Part shown: one piece after another, positions 29,792-41,800 of the stretch
Layout: each line of letters begins with the position of its first letter
How positions within the stretch are numbered: the first letter of the stretch is position 1
From: Pandoraea terrae
GTDB lineage: Bacteria; Pseudomonadota; Gammaproteobacteria; Burkholderiales; Burkholderiaceae
Length of the DNA: 64,000 nucleotides
Assembly: GCF_902459695.1 (NCBI RefSeq)
Contig: NZ_CABPRZ010000003.1
Span: forward strand, 186,001-250,000
Direction of reading: 5' to 3'
Notes under the pieces: model-generated
The model's database searches: none
Told to the model about the DNA's origin: nothing
Seen by the model: the letters and a program-made list of their open reading frames with translations, nothing else
Position numbers and translations under genes: made by a program

Positions 29792-30742
29792 TCAGGCGGG
29801 CCGCTTGCTCGCCGGTGACAGCCGCGTGGCGCGCCATGCGCCGACGGCGGCCGCAAGGAAGCTTTCAACCGTCGTAAGGTCGTCGAGGCCTTGCGGCAAC
29901 CCCAGGTGGCGGGCTGCCCATCGCAATTCCCCCAGGCGCGCTTCCGGCGTCGCGACCGTCAACGGTTGCGCACCGTTCTGTTTGCTCAACTTCTCGCCGT
30001 CACTTGCGACGACCAGCGGCACATGCAAATAGCGCGGCGCCGGCACATCCAGACATCGTTGCAGGTAAATCTGGCGGGCGGTGGAGTCGAGCAGATCCGC
30101 GCCGCGCACGATGTCCGTGATTCCCGATTCGGCATCGTCGACCACGACGGCCAATTGATAAGCCCATTGGCCGTCTGCACGTTTGAGCACGAAATCCCCG
30201 ACTTCCTTCGCCAGATCCTGTACCTGCGCACCTTGCCAGCGATCCTCGAACCGGATGACGGCCGGCGTCCCGTCGGGCACGCGTAGCCGCCAAGCGCGCG
30301 CCGGCTTGCCATGCAGGCCGGCGCGGCATGTCCCGGGATAGGCGAGCGTGCTGTGGCGGGCGTGCACGCGCGTGAGCGAATCGGCGATCTCGCGGCGCGT
30401 GCACCCGCAGGGGTAGATGAGGCCGCTGGCGGTGAGTGCGGCGAGCGCCTTGTCGTAGGCATCATGCCGGCGGCTTTGCCAGACGACGGGTTCGTCGGAC
30501 GTGAACCCGAAAGCGGCGAGCGTGGCCAAGATGTCCTCGGCGGCGCCTGGTACGCAGCGCGGGCCATCGAGATCCTCCATGCGGATGAGCCAGACGCCTT
30601 CCTGCGCGCGGGCGTCGAGCCAACTGGCCAGCGCCGTGACAAGCGAGCCGCGATGCAATGGCCCGGTCGGCGACGGAGCGAAGCGGCCGCGATAGGCGCG
30701 AGACGGCATGGCGTAGGCGGATGCGAAATCGGCGCCGGACAT
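29792..30742 (-). CDS. gluQ: Glutamyl-Q tRNA(Asp) synthetase
   Basis: GluQRS is a 316-residue paralogue of the catalytic half of glutamyl-tRNA synthetase that attaches glutamate to queuosine at position 34 of tRNA-Asp. It has the class I start [20 protein letters not shown] (HIGH-like motif at 30-33) and a zinc-type CGC ... C cluster ([12 protein letters not shown] to GTCRAG). The KMSKS counterpart is EKLSKQNG. The anticodon-binding half is missing, as expected for this family (about 300 residues). The short N-terminal extension before RGRFAPSP makes the exact start uncertain. It is followed on the same strand side by trhO, another tRNA-34 modification gene, 9 bases upstream of its start. Confidence 0.93.
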   Translation of the reverse strand: MSGADFASAYAMPSRAYRGRFAPSPTGPLHRGSLVTALASWLDARAQEGVWLIRMEDLDGPRCVPGAAEDILATLAAFGFTSDEPVVWQSRRHDAYDKALAALTASGLIYPCGCTRREIADSLTRVHARHSTLAYPGTCRAGLHGKPARAWRLRVPDGTPAVIRFEDRWQGAQVQDLAKEVGDFVLKRADGQWAYQLAVVVDDAESGITDIVRGADLLDSTARQIYLQRCLDVPAPRYLHVPLVVASDGEKLSKQNGAQPLTVATPEARLGELRWAARHLGLPQGLDDLTTVESFLAAAVGAWRATRLSPASKRPA

Positions 30743-30751
30743 CCGGCGCGC

Positions 30752-31630
30752 TCAGACGGCGACAGCCGGCGCGTCGATGGCGTTGGGTCGGGCGTGGCCG
30801 TCAGCGCCGATACATGCCGGGCAATGCTTGCCGACCACGTACGCCGGATCCTGCTGGGCTTCGGGCGAAACCACCGCGCGGCAGGCGAAGCACTGCACGG
30901 GGCCCGCGGGTGTCAGGTCGGGCGTGAGCGCGGTGCGATAGTCGAACACGAAGCAGTCGCCCCGGTAGTGGGCGCCGCCCACGTCTTCGAAATACTTGAG
31001 AATGCCGCCGTCGAGCTGGTACGTATGTTCCATGCCGATATTGCGCATGTGGATCACGGCCTTCTCACAGCGGATGCCGCCCGTGCAGAACGAGACGATC
31101 GTCTTGTCCTCGAAATCGGCCCGATGCGCGGCGATGACGTCCGGGAACTCCGAAAACCGGGTGAGGCGGTAATCGACGGCGTTGTCGAACGTGCCGACGT
31201 CGATCTCGAAGTCGTTACGCGTATCGAGCATGACCACCGGCCGGCCAGCATCGTCGACGCCGGCGTCGAGCCAGCGCTTGAGCGTGGCCGGATCGATGCC
31301 CGGCGCACGTCCGTCTGCCGGCTTGATCACCGGCATCTTCATCGTGATGATTTCCTTCTTCTGGCGCACCAGCATACGGCGGAACGGTTGTGACTCGGAC
31401 AGGCTTTCCTTGACCGGGAGATCGGAGAAGCGCGCGTCGGCGCGCAGTTCGGCCAGAAAGGCGTCGATAGCGTCGCGCGAGCCGGCGAGGAACAGGTTGA
31501 TGCCCTCGGGGGCGAGCAGGATCGTGCCCTTGAGTTCAAGGGCCTGGCAGCGGGCGAGCAGCAGCGGGCGCAGCGTCGCGATGTCGTCGAGCGTGACGAA
31601 CTTGTACGCAGCGATATTGACGATGGACAT
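30752..31630 (-). CDS. trhO: tRNA uridine(34) hydroxylase TrhO (YceA, rhodanese domain)
   Basis: A 292-residue protein of the UPF0176/YceA family, shown in other bacteria to hydroxylate uridine 34 of certain tRNAs. An N-terminal acylphosphatase-like domain (about 1-100; [28 protein letters not shown]) is followed by a rhodanese domain whose active loop is C182-TGGIRC188-EKA. A Cys-rich tail ([13 protein letters not shown] ... CPAC) is probably a zinc-binding element, usual for the longer members. The ATG at 31630 ([11 protein letters not shown]) is the natural start. The stop lies 9 bases before the gluQ start, so the two tRNA-wobble genes are likely co-transcribed. Confidence 0.92.
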   Translation of the reverse strand: MSIVNIAAYKFVTLDDIATLRPLLLARCQALELKGTILLAPEGINLFLAGSRDAIDAFLAELRADARFSDLPVKESLSESQPFRRMLVRQKKEIITMKMPVIKPADGRAPGIDPATLKRWLDAGVDDAGRPVVMLDTRNDFEIDVGTFDNAVDYRLTRFSEFPDVIAAHRADFEDKTIVSFCTGGIRCEKAVIHMRNIGMEHTYQLDGGILKYFEDVGGAHYRGDCFVFDYRTALTPDLTPAGPVQCFACRAVVSPEAQQDPAYVVGKHCPACIGADGHARPNAIDAPAVAV

Positions 31631-31882
31631 GGCGGCGGAAATCGGAAATGAATGCAAGAAACCGCTATTATCGCCTATCGCGCCGGCTCTGTCCGCGTCC
31701 GAGGCTGCCAACCCGGCGCGTCGGCGCCATCGGTCAACAGCTGCCGCATCGCTGGACGCCTGCCGCTTGCCAATGACGATGATGCGTCCGGTCTCTGCAA
31801 CTCATGCCAGTTGATGGCTGTCTACTTCCGCTCAACGACAGTGACAGCAGGCACAGTTCATTGTTCTATTGTCGGAGACCGT

Positions 31883-32362
31883 ATGATTCTAATTTATCGC
31901 CTCGTCCAGATGCGCCAGTCCATACGCTGGCTGCCGCTACTGTTTGCACGCATCAACGTCGGACTGTTTTTCTCTATTTCCGGCTACAACAAACTGTTCG
32001 TGCCGGCCAACCAGGCCGCCATGCTCGACACCATGCGGCATGCCGGCATTCCCTTCCCGGAATTCAATGCGATTTTCGTCGCCATGCTTGAGTTTGTATT
32101 CGGCGGCTTGCTCAGCCTGGGCTTGTTGACCAGGCCAAGCGCGCTCATTCTGGTGACGATCGTCAGCGTCGCGATTTTTTCGAACGGCATTCACAAGATC
32201 CCCGCCGGTCTTGGTCCGCCGGATTGGTACGACTGGTTTCTCTACCTGCCCGAGGTGCGTTATGGCTTGCTGCCGTTCTGGATATGGTGCGTCGGCGCCG
32301 GCCGCTTTGGCGTCGACCGGATCATGACAAAACGTTGGCCGGCTTTACAGCGATTCCTATAG
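31883..32362 (+). CDS. DoxX-family membrane protein
   Basis: A 159-residue inner-membrane protein with four hydrophobic segments, of the DoxX/DoxD family. Typical stretches are FARINVGLFFSISGYNKLFV, FNAIFVAMLEFVFGGLLSLG and LVTIVSVAIFSNGIHKIP. The ATG at 31883 has GGAGA about 6 bases upstream, so it is chosen over the longer open frame reaching back to 31652. Members are found as accessory proteins in redox or thiol-stress complexes, but no partner is adjacent here, so the role is unknown. It is divergent from trhO. Confidence 0.85.
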   Translation: MILIYRLVQMRQSIRWLPLLFARINVGLFFSISGYNKLFVPANQAAMLDTMRHAGIPFPEFNAIFVAMLEFVFGGLLSLGLLTRPSALILVTIVSVAIFSNGIHKIPAGLGPPDWYDWFLYLPEVRYGLLPFWIWCVGAGRFGVDRIMTKRWPALQRFL

Positions 32363-32801
32363 ACCGCTCAATAAGCGGATCACAAAGAAGCAATCGCTAC
32401 CTGCGCCGCAGCCAGCTAAGAAGCGTGCAGTCGTCTTCGCATGGCGCGCTCATAGATTCCGCCATCGCCGCGACAAGATGTTCAATTCAAGAAATAAGTG
32501 ATCGATTTTCGATAGGCATGATGCGAGATCCCGCTTACGCTCGTCGTGCCCCTCACGATGCGTTACGCCACGATCGTGACGACCGAGCACTTGCAATTGC
32601 CCATCAACAATGCGTGCATGTTCTGTCGCAATCCTCGCCGTGTTCCATTCGGTTCGTAGCCACACGTTGGTAGCTTAGTGCTTCCGCGCACGCGCCGTTT
32701 GATACATCGCATTTTCCTGCAGCCGTGCCCCCCGGCGGCCGTCCGTTTCCCTGCGCGGTTTGCTCTGACAGGTAGCAGCTGCGCCATGAACCGAGATCGG
32801 C
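32363..32801. other. Intergenic region upstream of the cdiA-like gene, 439 bases
   Basis: I see no credible gene on either strand. The part 32470-32520 is AT-richer (including TCAAGAAATAAG and CGATTTTCGAT) and is the most likely promoter zone for the giant gene. No terminator hairpin with a T-run follows the DoxX gene. There is no cdiB-type gene here. Confidence 0.45.
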
Positions 32802-35800
32802 ATGAACGCTCGTTGTTATCGTTTGGTTTTCAATCGTGTCCGCAGCCAGTGGCTGGCGGTGGCGGAATCCGTTACTTCCGGCCAGTCGCCGGGACTGAGT
32901 CGTAGCGGCCGACGTGCGGCGCGAAGCGCCACTGCGCTGGCGACGGCAACGATGCTGGCCATTCCTCGCATCGCCGGTGCGCAGATCGTGCCGGACGCGG
33001 GCGCGGGGGGCTCGACGCCGGGCGTGCACGCGGCGCCCAACGGCGTGCCGCTGGTGGACATCACCGCGCCCACGCCCGGCGGCGTGTCGCACAACGCCTA
33101 CGAACGGTTCGATGTCGGCACGCCCGGCGCGATCCTGAACAACGCGCCGACCAGCGTGCAGACACAGCTCGGCGGCATGGTGCCGGGCAATCCGAATCTG
33201 GGCGGCGGCAGCGCCGCGGTGATCGTCAGCGAGGTCACGGGCCAGTTGCCGTCGACACTGAACGGCTATCTTGAAGTGGCCGGCCCGCGCGCCGAGGTGA
33301 TCGTCGCCAACCCGAATGGCCTGACCTGCAACGGTTGCGGCTTCATCAATACTTCGCGCGGGGTGCTCACCACCGGCGAGCCGGTGTTCGGCGGCACCGG
33401 CTCGCTCGAGGCGTTTCGCGTCAAGGGCGGCACGCTGCGCATCGACGGGGCGGGGCTCAATGCGAGCAATCTGGAGGGGGCCGCGCTGCTGGCGCGCGCG
33501 ATTCAGTTGAACGCCTTGATCCACGCGGGCAAGCTCGATCTGGTCACGGGCCTGAACGAGGTGGATGCGCGGACGTTCCTGGTGCGCTCGAGCCTGGCCG
33601 GCGCCGACGGCAAGCCGGAATTCGGGCTCGACATCTCGCACCTGGGCGGCATGTACGCGGGCAAGATCCGCCTGATCGGCAGCGAGCGCGGCGTGGGCGT
33701 CAACGTGGGCGGACACGTCGCGGCGCAGGAGTTTCACCTGTCGGCCTCCGGCCTCCTGACGGTCACGGGCCAGGTGCACGCGACGGAAGCATTGTCGGTC
33801 AATGTGGCCGGCGGCATCAGCAACACCGGCACGATCTCCTCAAAGCGCGACCTCGTGATCGCGAGCGGCGGTGATGTCGATAATGCAGGGACGCTGTACG
33901 CCGCGGGCGACGTGACCGCGCGCATTGGCGGCGTGCTCACGCACAGCGGCGCGTGGGCCGCAGGCCGGCATGTCTCGCTGTCGGCGCAGCGCATCGCCTC
34001 GCGCGGCTGGTTTGCGGCGGGCGTCGATGTGCACGGCCAACCGGTCCAACCGGCTCAACTGAACACATCGGCAGAGGCCGGCAGTCTGCGGCTCACGGCC
34101 GACGGGGCGCTCGTCGCCACCGGCCGGCACTGGGCGGCGGGCGATGTCGCGCTGCAAGGCGCCTCGCTGGATGTCGCGGGCAGCCGGACCGACGCAGGGC
34201 GCAACCTGCACTATGCGGCGATGCATGGGCCGTTGAGCATGGCGGGCGCCAGGACGCGCGCAGGGCAGCGCGTGCGGCTCGACGCAAGCGGACGCATTGA
34301 GGGCCGCATCAATGGAAGCGTCGATGGGCGCATGACCGGTCACATCGATCACGACGGCGCCGAAACCGAGGCCGCACATCTTGAGGTGGCCGGGGCGTCG
34401 CTGTCGAACCGGGGCGGGCGCCTTGCCCAGCACGGCGGCGGCGATGCGCGCGTGGATATCACCGGCGCGCTGGATAACACCGGCGGCAAGCTTGAGAGCA
34501 ATGCCGCGACGTTCACGCTGGCCGCAGGCAGCCTCGACAACACGCGCGGCACGATGACGCATGCCGGCGCCGGGCGGTTCGACCTCACGAGCGGCGTGGT
34601 GACGAACACCGGCGGGCTGCTGGCGGGCAACGGCGCGCTCGGGCTGCGGGCGGCGGCGCTCGACAATCGCGGCGGCACCTTGCGCGCCGGTGGGGCGTTG
34701 CAACTCGAGGCGGGCGCCACCGACAACCGCGACGGGCGCATCGAGGCAGGTGAGATGGTGCTCGCGCTCGAGTCGCTGGCGAACGCGCGTGGCGCGATCG
34801 TGCAGACGGCCAAGCGCGACGCGGCCGTGACGATTCGCGGCCTGTTCGACAACCGCGCGGGCAAGGCGCATTTCAACGCGATCGCACTGTCCTTGTCCGC
34901 GGGTTCGCTCGACAACCGGGGTGGTGTGCTGGCGCACGCGGGCGAAGGCGTGTTTCGTTTGCAAACCGGCACGTTCCATAACACCGCAGGGGACCTCGGG
35001 AGCAACGGTCAAATCGCGCTGCAAGCCCTGTCGCTGGATAACACCGCAGGCCGGCTGAGCGCGCTCGGTGCGATGGGGCTGACGATCGAGGGCCACGTGC
35101 TCAACGGTGCGGCGGGCGCGATCGCGGCGCAGAGCCTGCTGTTTCGCGTCGCAGGCTTGCTCGATAACACCGGCGGCTTGATCGAGGCGCGGGCATCGTC
35201 ATCGATCGAGGCGCAGCGCCTGGTCAATGCGTCCGGCCGGGTACTGAACAGCGGCACCGGGGTGCTGCGCATCGAGTCGCGCGGCGTGACCAACACGCTG
35301 GGCGGGGTGATCGGCGGCAACGCCGCAGTCGATATCGCGGCGCATGACTTCGACAATACGCAGGGGCGGGTGACGGCAGGCGGCACATTGACTGTCGCGT
35401 CCGAAGACACGCTCGCCAACGACGAAGGCGAGTTGACGGCAGGTGCCGACGTACATCTTGTGGCGGGTGAGGTGCTCGGCAATCGCGGCGGCAAGGTGTC
35501 GGCACAGGGCGACGTTGCGATCACGGCAGGCGGTGCGCTCGATAACCGCGCCGGCAGTATCGAGGCTGCCGGCGCGCACGGGTCGATTGCGCTGACGGCC
35601 CAGTCGGTGGACAACACCGATGGCCGCATCGTCAATACCGGCACGGGGCTCACGCGCATCGTTGCGGACTCCGTGACGAATGCCGTGACCAATGCCGAGA
35701 CAAGCGCGGCAGCGAGGCGCGGGGCGCCGGCTTCCAGTACAGATGGCGGCGACGCTGCCTCGAAGGACACCGCGAAGAACGACGCTGCGGGCTTCATCGG

Positions 35801-38800
35801 CGGCAATGGCGCGGTGCAGATCGCTGCCAACGTGCTTGAAAACGACGCCTCGGCGCGCCTCCAGTCCGGTGGCGATCTGGTGCTGGCGATCGCCCGGCGC
35901 CTCGTCAACGGCGGCACGCTGTTCGCGGGCCACCATCTGCGCCTTGGCACGCTCAAGATGCAGTTGGCCCAAGGCGCTGCAGCAGACTCGGGTGACGCCG
36001 CAGACTCGGGTGACGCCGCGCATGACGCGCCCTTCGCCGGCACATCGCAACTGGTCCTGCACAACCGCGGCCAGATCCACGGCCTGGGTGATGCATGGAT
36101 TCACGCGGCGGCGCTCACGCACGCCGGCAAGCTCGCGTTCAACGGCAGCCTGGCGCTGCGGGCCGCAGCGCTCGCCGGTGACGGCGCGCTGCAAGCGGGC
36201 GGGGACCTGCTTCTCTCGGTCACCGGCGACTACACTCACGCGGCCGGGCGCGACTACCGCGCCGACGGCGACCTGAGCTTCACGGCCGGTGGCGCCTTTG
36301 TCAACGCCGGCAGTTTGTCGGCGGTCAAGCGCCTGTCGCTCAACGCGGCCTCGATTCACAACGCAATCGGTGGCCAGCTGCGCGGCGGCACGACCACGCT
36401 TGCCGCCACCGACGAGATCCGCAACGACGGACGCATCGACGGCCAGGACGTCAGCTTGAGTGCCCGGCGCGTGCATAACGCGGCCACGGTGCTTGGTGAT
36501 CGCATCACTGTTGCCGCCACCGACATCGTCAACCAGGGCAGCCGGGCGGTGATGGCGGCCACCTCGGCGCTGGATCTGTGGGCCGATGGCGACGTGCTCA
36601 ACGACGACGGCGCGGTGCTGTACAGCCTCGGGGCGCTGCGCATTGGCGGTCGGGGCGATGGGAGCGGCGAGGCCGAGCGCGACGCGCAGGGGTACCTGGC
36701 GCGCCAGACGGCGAGCCTCACCAACCGCTCGGCCTCGATCGAGGCCGGCGGCGATCTCGATATCGCCACCCGCAAGCTGGTGAACGAACGCAGCTTCATC
36801 CACGTTCAGAAGGCGGTGCCGGAAGGCGAGAAGACGTTCAACCGCCGCGTCTGGGTGGCGGGCTACCACGTCGACCTCCGGCCCGGCGACGCGCAGGACC
36901 TCGACACGAACCTGCCCACCACGCACCGCAGCCACAGCCTGGCGGTCAACGGCGAGCCGGCGTTCACCCTGCAGGAGATTGAAGTCCAGGGCGAGAGCGG
37001 TGAGCCGCCCCGGCGCGTGAAGATCGCCAAGCCGAACCCCAAAAATCAGTCGTTCACCCAATGGCGGTGGCACGAGGCCAAGGCGGCGCTCTCGGAGGAG
37101 AAGCTGCAGGCAGTCGCCGCGCCCGTGCGGGTGGTGATCCCGAAGTCGGGGGTGCGTGCGCTTGACGCCAACGGCAAGACCTTCCGCCTCGCGCATCCGA
37201 TCGAAGAGGTGTATCAAGCCAGCGCCGCCTGGCAAGCCGCCGGCGCCGCCGAATATCGCAAGCGCACGATTACGCACAACGCGATCCAGCATTTTGAGCG
37301 ACTGGCGGAGGACGGCCAGGGCAACTACGTCATCGAGTTCTATCCGGACTACAACCCCGAAGAACACATGCGCCCGGGCGTGGCCGACGAGGCCGGCGGC
37401 TTTGTTACGGGCGAGGCGGACGAGGGCGTGCGCATCCTGCGCTACCGGCCGGGCATGCGCGATGGGCGCGACTACAACGAGGTGCGGCGCGAGTTCCGCG
37501 AGAGCGCCACGATCGACCGCCTGATCGGCGCGGCGCCGACGGCGAGCCTCGTGTCGCAAGGGGCGATGCGCATCAATGTCGACGGCGGCACCGCGCTCAA
37601 TGACGCCTCGACCATCGCGGCCGGCGGTAACCTCGATGTGCGCGCTACCGGGGCGAGCGGGGACGGGGCGATCACGGTCAAGGGCCTCGAACTCGAGCGC
37701 ATCGTCAACCAGACCCAGACCAGCTGGGTCTACTGGCACGAGAAGCGCGGCAACAGCGCGCGCGAGGTGCGCGCCTATGACTTCTCGGTGGCGCAGCGCC
37801 GGGAAGTCGTCGATGCCTTGCCGGCGATCGTGTCGTCGAACCGGCGCGTCACCATTGCCGGGCGCGACGTCGACGTCGCGAGCGTCAACCCGGACGGGGC
37901 GACGGTGGCCGGCACGCGCGTGCAAGGCGCAGGACAGGGGGACACGCGCATCGCGGGCGGCGCCGCGCGCGTGATCGGCACCGACGCAGCGGGCGAGGCG
38001 GGTGCGGTGGATGCGGTCGCCGTGCCGGCGCTGCCGGACCTGCAGCTGCCGAGCATCGGGCTGTTCGCAATCGTGGTCGCGCCCGCGCATCCGTACCTGG
38101 TGGTGACCGATCCGCGGTTCACCGACTACGGCAACTTCGTGTCGAGCGATTACCTGCTGGCGTTGCTGGGGCTGGACCCTGCTTTGGTGGACAAGCGCAT
38201 CGGCGACGGCTTCTACGAGGCCCGCCTGCTGCACGAGCAAGTGCTGAAGGCGACGGGCCGCACCTTCCTCGCAGAACACACGCAAGCGGATGAAGAGTTC
38301 AAGGCGCTGATGGCCTCGGGCGCAAGGTATGCGCGCGAGTTCCAGTTGCGCGTGGGCGTGGCACTGACCGCAGCGCAGATGCAGGCGCTCACCAGCGACA
38401 TCGTCTGGCTGGTCCGGCAGACCGTGACGCTGGCTGATGGCAGCACGCAGGAGGTGCTGGTGCCCAAGCTCTACCTCGCTCGTGGTGCCAGGGCGGGCAG
38501 TCGGGTGCGGCTCGAGGCGAGCGGCGCCGTGGTGGCTGGCAACGAGGTGCTGATCGAGGCGCAGGACACGCTGAGCAACAGCGGCCGGATCGTGAGTGAT
38601 GCGGAGGTGCGCGTCACCGCGCGCGACGTGGTGAATTCGGGCGCGATCGCATCCGTGGGCTCACAAGGTTCGCAGGGCTCGGTGGGCCCCGAGAGTTCGG
38701 AGGGCGCGCAAGGCACCAGGGGCAACGTGGTGGTACGGGCCGAGCGGGACGTGGTGAACCTCGGCGGCGAGATCGCGGGCCGAGGTGTCGACATCCGCGC

Positions 38801-41800
38801 GGGGCGGGATGTGGTGGTCGGCTCAAAGACGCGCCGCATCGCGCAGGCATCCGGGCGCGCAGGGCAGACCAATACGGTGTCAAACACGCTCATCGACGGA
38901 CAGGGGGCGATCCACGCGGATGAAGCGTTGCAGCTGGTGGCGCAGCGCGATGCGAAGCTCGAGGGCGCGGCGGTGAGCGCCGGCGGTGACGCGCGGCTGG
39001 TGGCCGGCCGCGATGTGGCGATCGGCACCACGGTGCTGGAGCGCGAGTTCGGCAGCCGTGGCAAGGACGTAGGTGGTGCCGCGGGCTGGACCGAGCGCCG
39101 CGAGCATCTGGGCACATCGATCGACGCGCTGGGCAGCGTGACGGTGGTCGCGGGCCGCGATGCCGCAGTGCTGGGCTCGACGATCTCGTCCGGTGGCGAC
39201 ACGACCGTCGCGGCGGCAGGCGACGTCACGGTGGGCGCAGTCAAGGACACGCACCGCTTCGAAGGCAAATCGTTCGGCGGCACGCACAAACACACCACCG
39301 ATGCGTATCACGAGACCGTGCGCGGCAGCGAGGTGCAGGCCGGTGGCGACATCCGCTTCGGCGCGGGCCAGGCGCAGGCCGTCGCGCAGGTGCTCGACAC
39401 CCTGGGCGTGACGGCCTACGTTGACGCCGACAGTAGCGACAGGGCCGCGTCCCGGCACGGCGACATCAAGGTACAGGGCTCGTACGTCAATGCGGGCCGG
39501 CAGGCAGGCGCCGCCGATGCGCAGCGCGGCGACGGTGCTGGTGCCGCGACGGCGGCCACGGCCGCGCGCAACCACGCGACGGGCCACGCTGCCGACAACG
39601 ACGCGGGTAACCCCGCCGGCAACCCCGCGCGGCCGGGCACGGTGCGCATGATCGCCTCGGGCGATGTGCGCATCGAGGGCGTCGAGGAGCGTCACGACAC
39701 GGCGAAGTGGAGCCACGACACGCGCTCGGGCGTGCTCTCGCGCAGCACCAAGGAGACGCGGCGCGACGCGCATGACGTGCTCGCGCAGGGCAGCACGGTC
39801 TCGGGCAATGCCGTCGACGTGGGCGCCGCGCGCGACGTGCGCGTGACCGGTTCGAACGTGGTGGGCGAGGGCGACGTCACGGTCAAAGCGGGGCGCAACC
39901 TCGAGATCGCGGGCGCGCAGAACCGGCACGCCTCATCGGAGTACCGGCGCGAGACGACCTCCGGGGTGTTCGGCAACGGCGGCGGGAGTGTGACGATTGG
40001 CCGGCGCGCCGAGAAAGAGACCACGCGGCGCAGCGAGACCTCGCACACCGCCAGCGTGCTTGGCTCGGTGGCGGGCGACGTGACGCTCGTCGCGGGCGAG
40101 CAGTACCGCCAGGCGGGCAGCCAGGTGGTGGCGCGCGCGGGCGACGTCGACATCGCCGGCCAACGCGTGGCGATCGTGGAGTCGACCGACACGGCGCACA
40201 GCGAGCACGAGTTTGAAGTGCGCCAGTCGGGCGTGACGGTCACGGTATCGAGCCCGGTGTTGGCTGCCGCACAGACGGCCGGCCAGATGGCCAAGGCCGC
40301 AGGCAAGACCAGCGACGGGCGTCTGCAGGCGCTGGCCGGCGCGACGGCGGGCCTGGCCGGCAAGAACGCCTACGACGCGGTGGCGAAGGATCCGGAGGCG
40401 CTCGGCGGCATCAACGTCTCGGTCACGGTGGGCGGCTCGCAGCAAACCAGTCGCGAGACGCAGACGAGCACGAGTGTGCGCGGTTCGTCGGTGGCGGCCG
40501 GCGGCGACATCAGGGTCCGGGCCACGGCGGGTGGTGACCGTGATGGTGACCACGATGGTGTCCCATCCGGCGACCAATCGACGCTGACGGTGCGCGGGGG
40601 CGACCTCGAGGCGGGCGGCGACGTGACGCTGGCGGCTGACGGCGCGATCGAGCTGGTGGCGGCCGAGAACACCTCGAGCACGCGCCGCAGGAGCAGTGGC
40701 GCCAGCGCCGGCATCGGCGTGGGCGTGAATATCGGCTCGAAAACCTCGGCGGGCGTCACGGCCAACGCGAGCGTCTCGCGCGGCAAGGCCGAGGGCGACG
40801 CGCAGACCTGGACCCCCACGCAGGTGAGCGCGGGCAAGCACCTGACGCTGGAATCCGGCGGCGACACCACGCTGCGCGGCGCGCAGGTGCGCGGCGAGTC
40901 GGTTGCGGCGAAGGTCGGCGGCGACCTGAAGCTCGAGAGCCTGCAGGACCGGGATAACTACCGCAGCCGCGACCAGTCGCTGGCCGGCAGCATCACGGTC
41001 GGGATAGGTGGCACCGTGTCCGGCAGCATCAACGCGAGCCACCAACAGATTAATAGCGACTACGCGAGCGTGCAGCAGCAGTCGGGCATCCTGGCGGGCG
41101 ACGGCGGCTTCGACGTGCAGGTCGCCGGCAACACCGATCTGGTGGGTGCGGTGATCGCCTCGACGGACAGAGCGGCCGAGGCGGGCGCAAATCGCCTGAA
41201 AACCGGCACCCTGACGCAGCGCGACCTCGAGAACCGGGCCGAGTATGACGCGTTGGGCGTGAGCATCGGCGGCGGCTTCAGTTCGGGCGGCAGCGACGCC
41301 AAGCTCGGCACGGATCAGGCGGGGCACGCGACGACCGGCGCAAATGCGGTGCCGGGACACGAGGCGCCGACCTCAGTTGGCACGTCAGGGGGCGCGTCAG
41401 GCGGCGTGTCGGTGACCCCGCCGATGATCGTGGCGGCGGGCGGCAGCGCCACCAGCACGACCCGCAGCGGCATCAGCGCCGGCGAGATCGAGATCACCGA
41501 CGGCGCGAAGCAGCAGGCGATCACCGGCAAGACCGTGCACGAGACCGTCGCCGGGACGAACCGTGAGGTGTCCTCGGAGCGCGACGGCAGCAACGCGCTG
41601 GGCAAGATATTTGATGAGGAGGAGATCCGCGCGGGGTTCGAGATTGTGGAGGCGCTGCAGCGCGAGGTGGGCGTGTTCGTGAACAACCGCGCGCAGGAGG
41701 CCGACGCGCTGGAGAAGGCGCGCGACGCGGAAGCCGATCCGGCAAAACGGGCGCAGCTGGACAAGCAACTAGCCGAGGCGCAAAAGTGGGGCCCGGGCGG

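Noticed and set aside
35199-38285. A 1028-codon open frame on the minus strand inside the cdiA-like gene
   Set aside because: It is fully antisense to a recognisable beta-helix repeat protein, is His/Arg/Ala-rich and shows no domain. Long antisense frames are expected in DNA this GC-rich.
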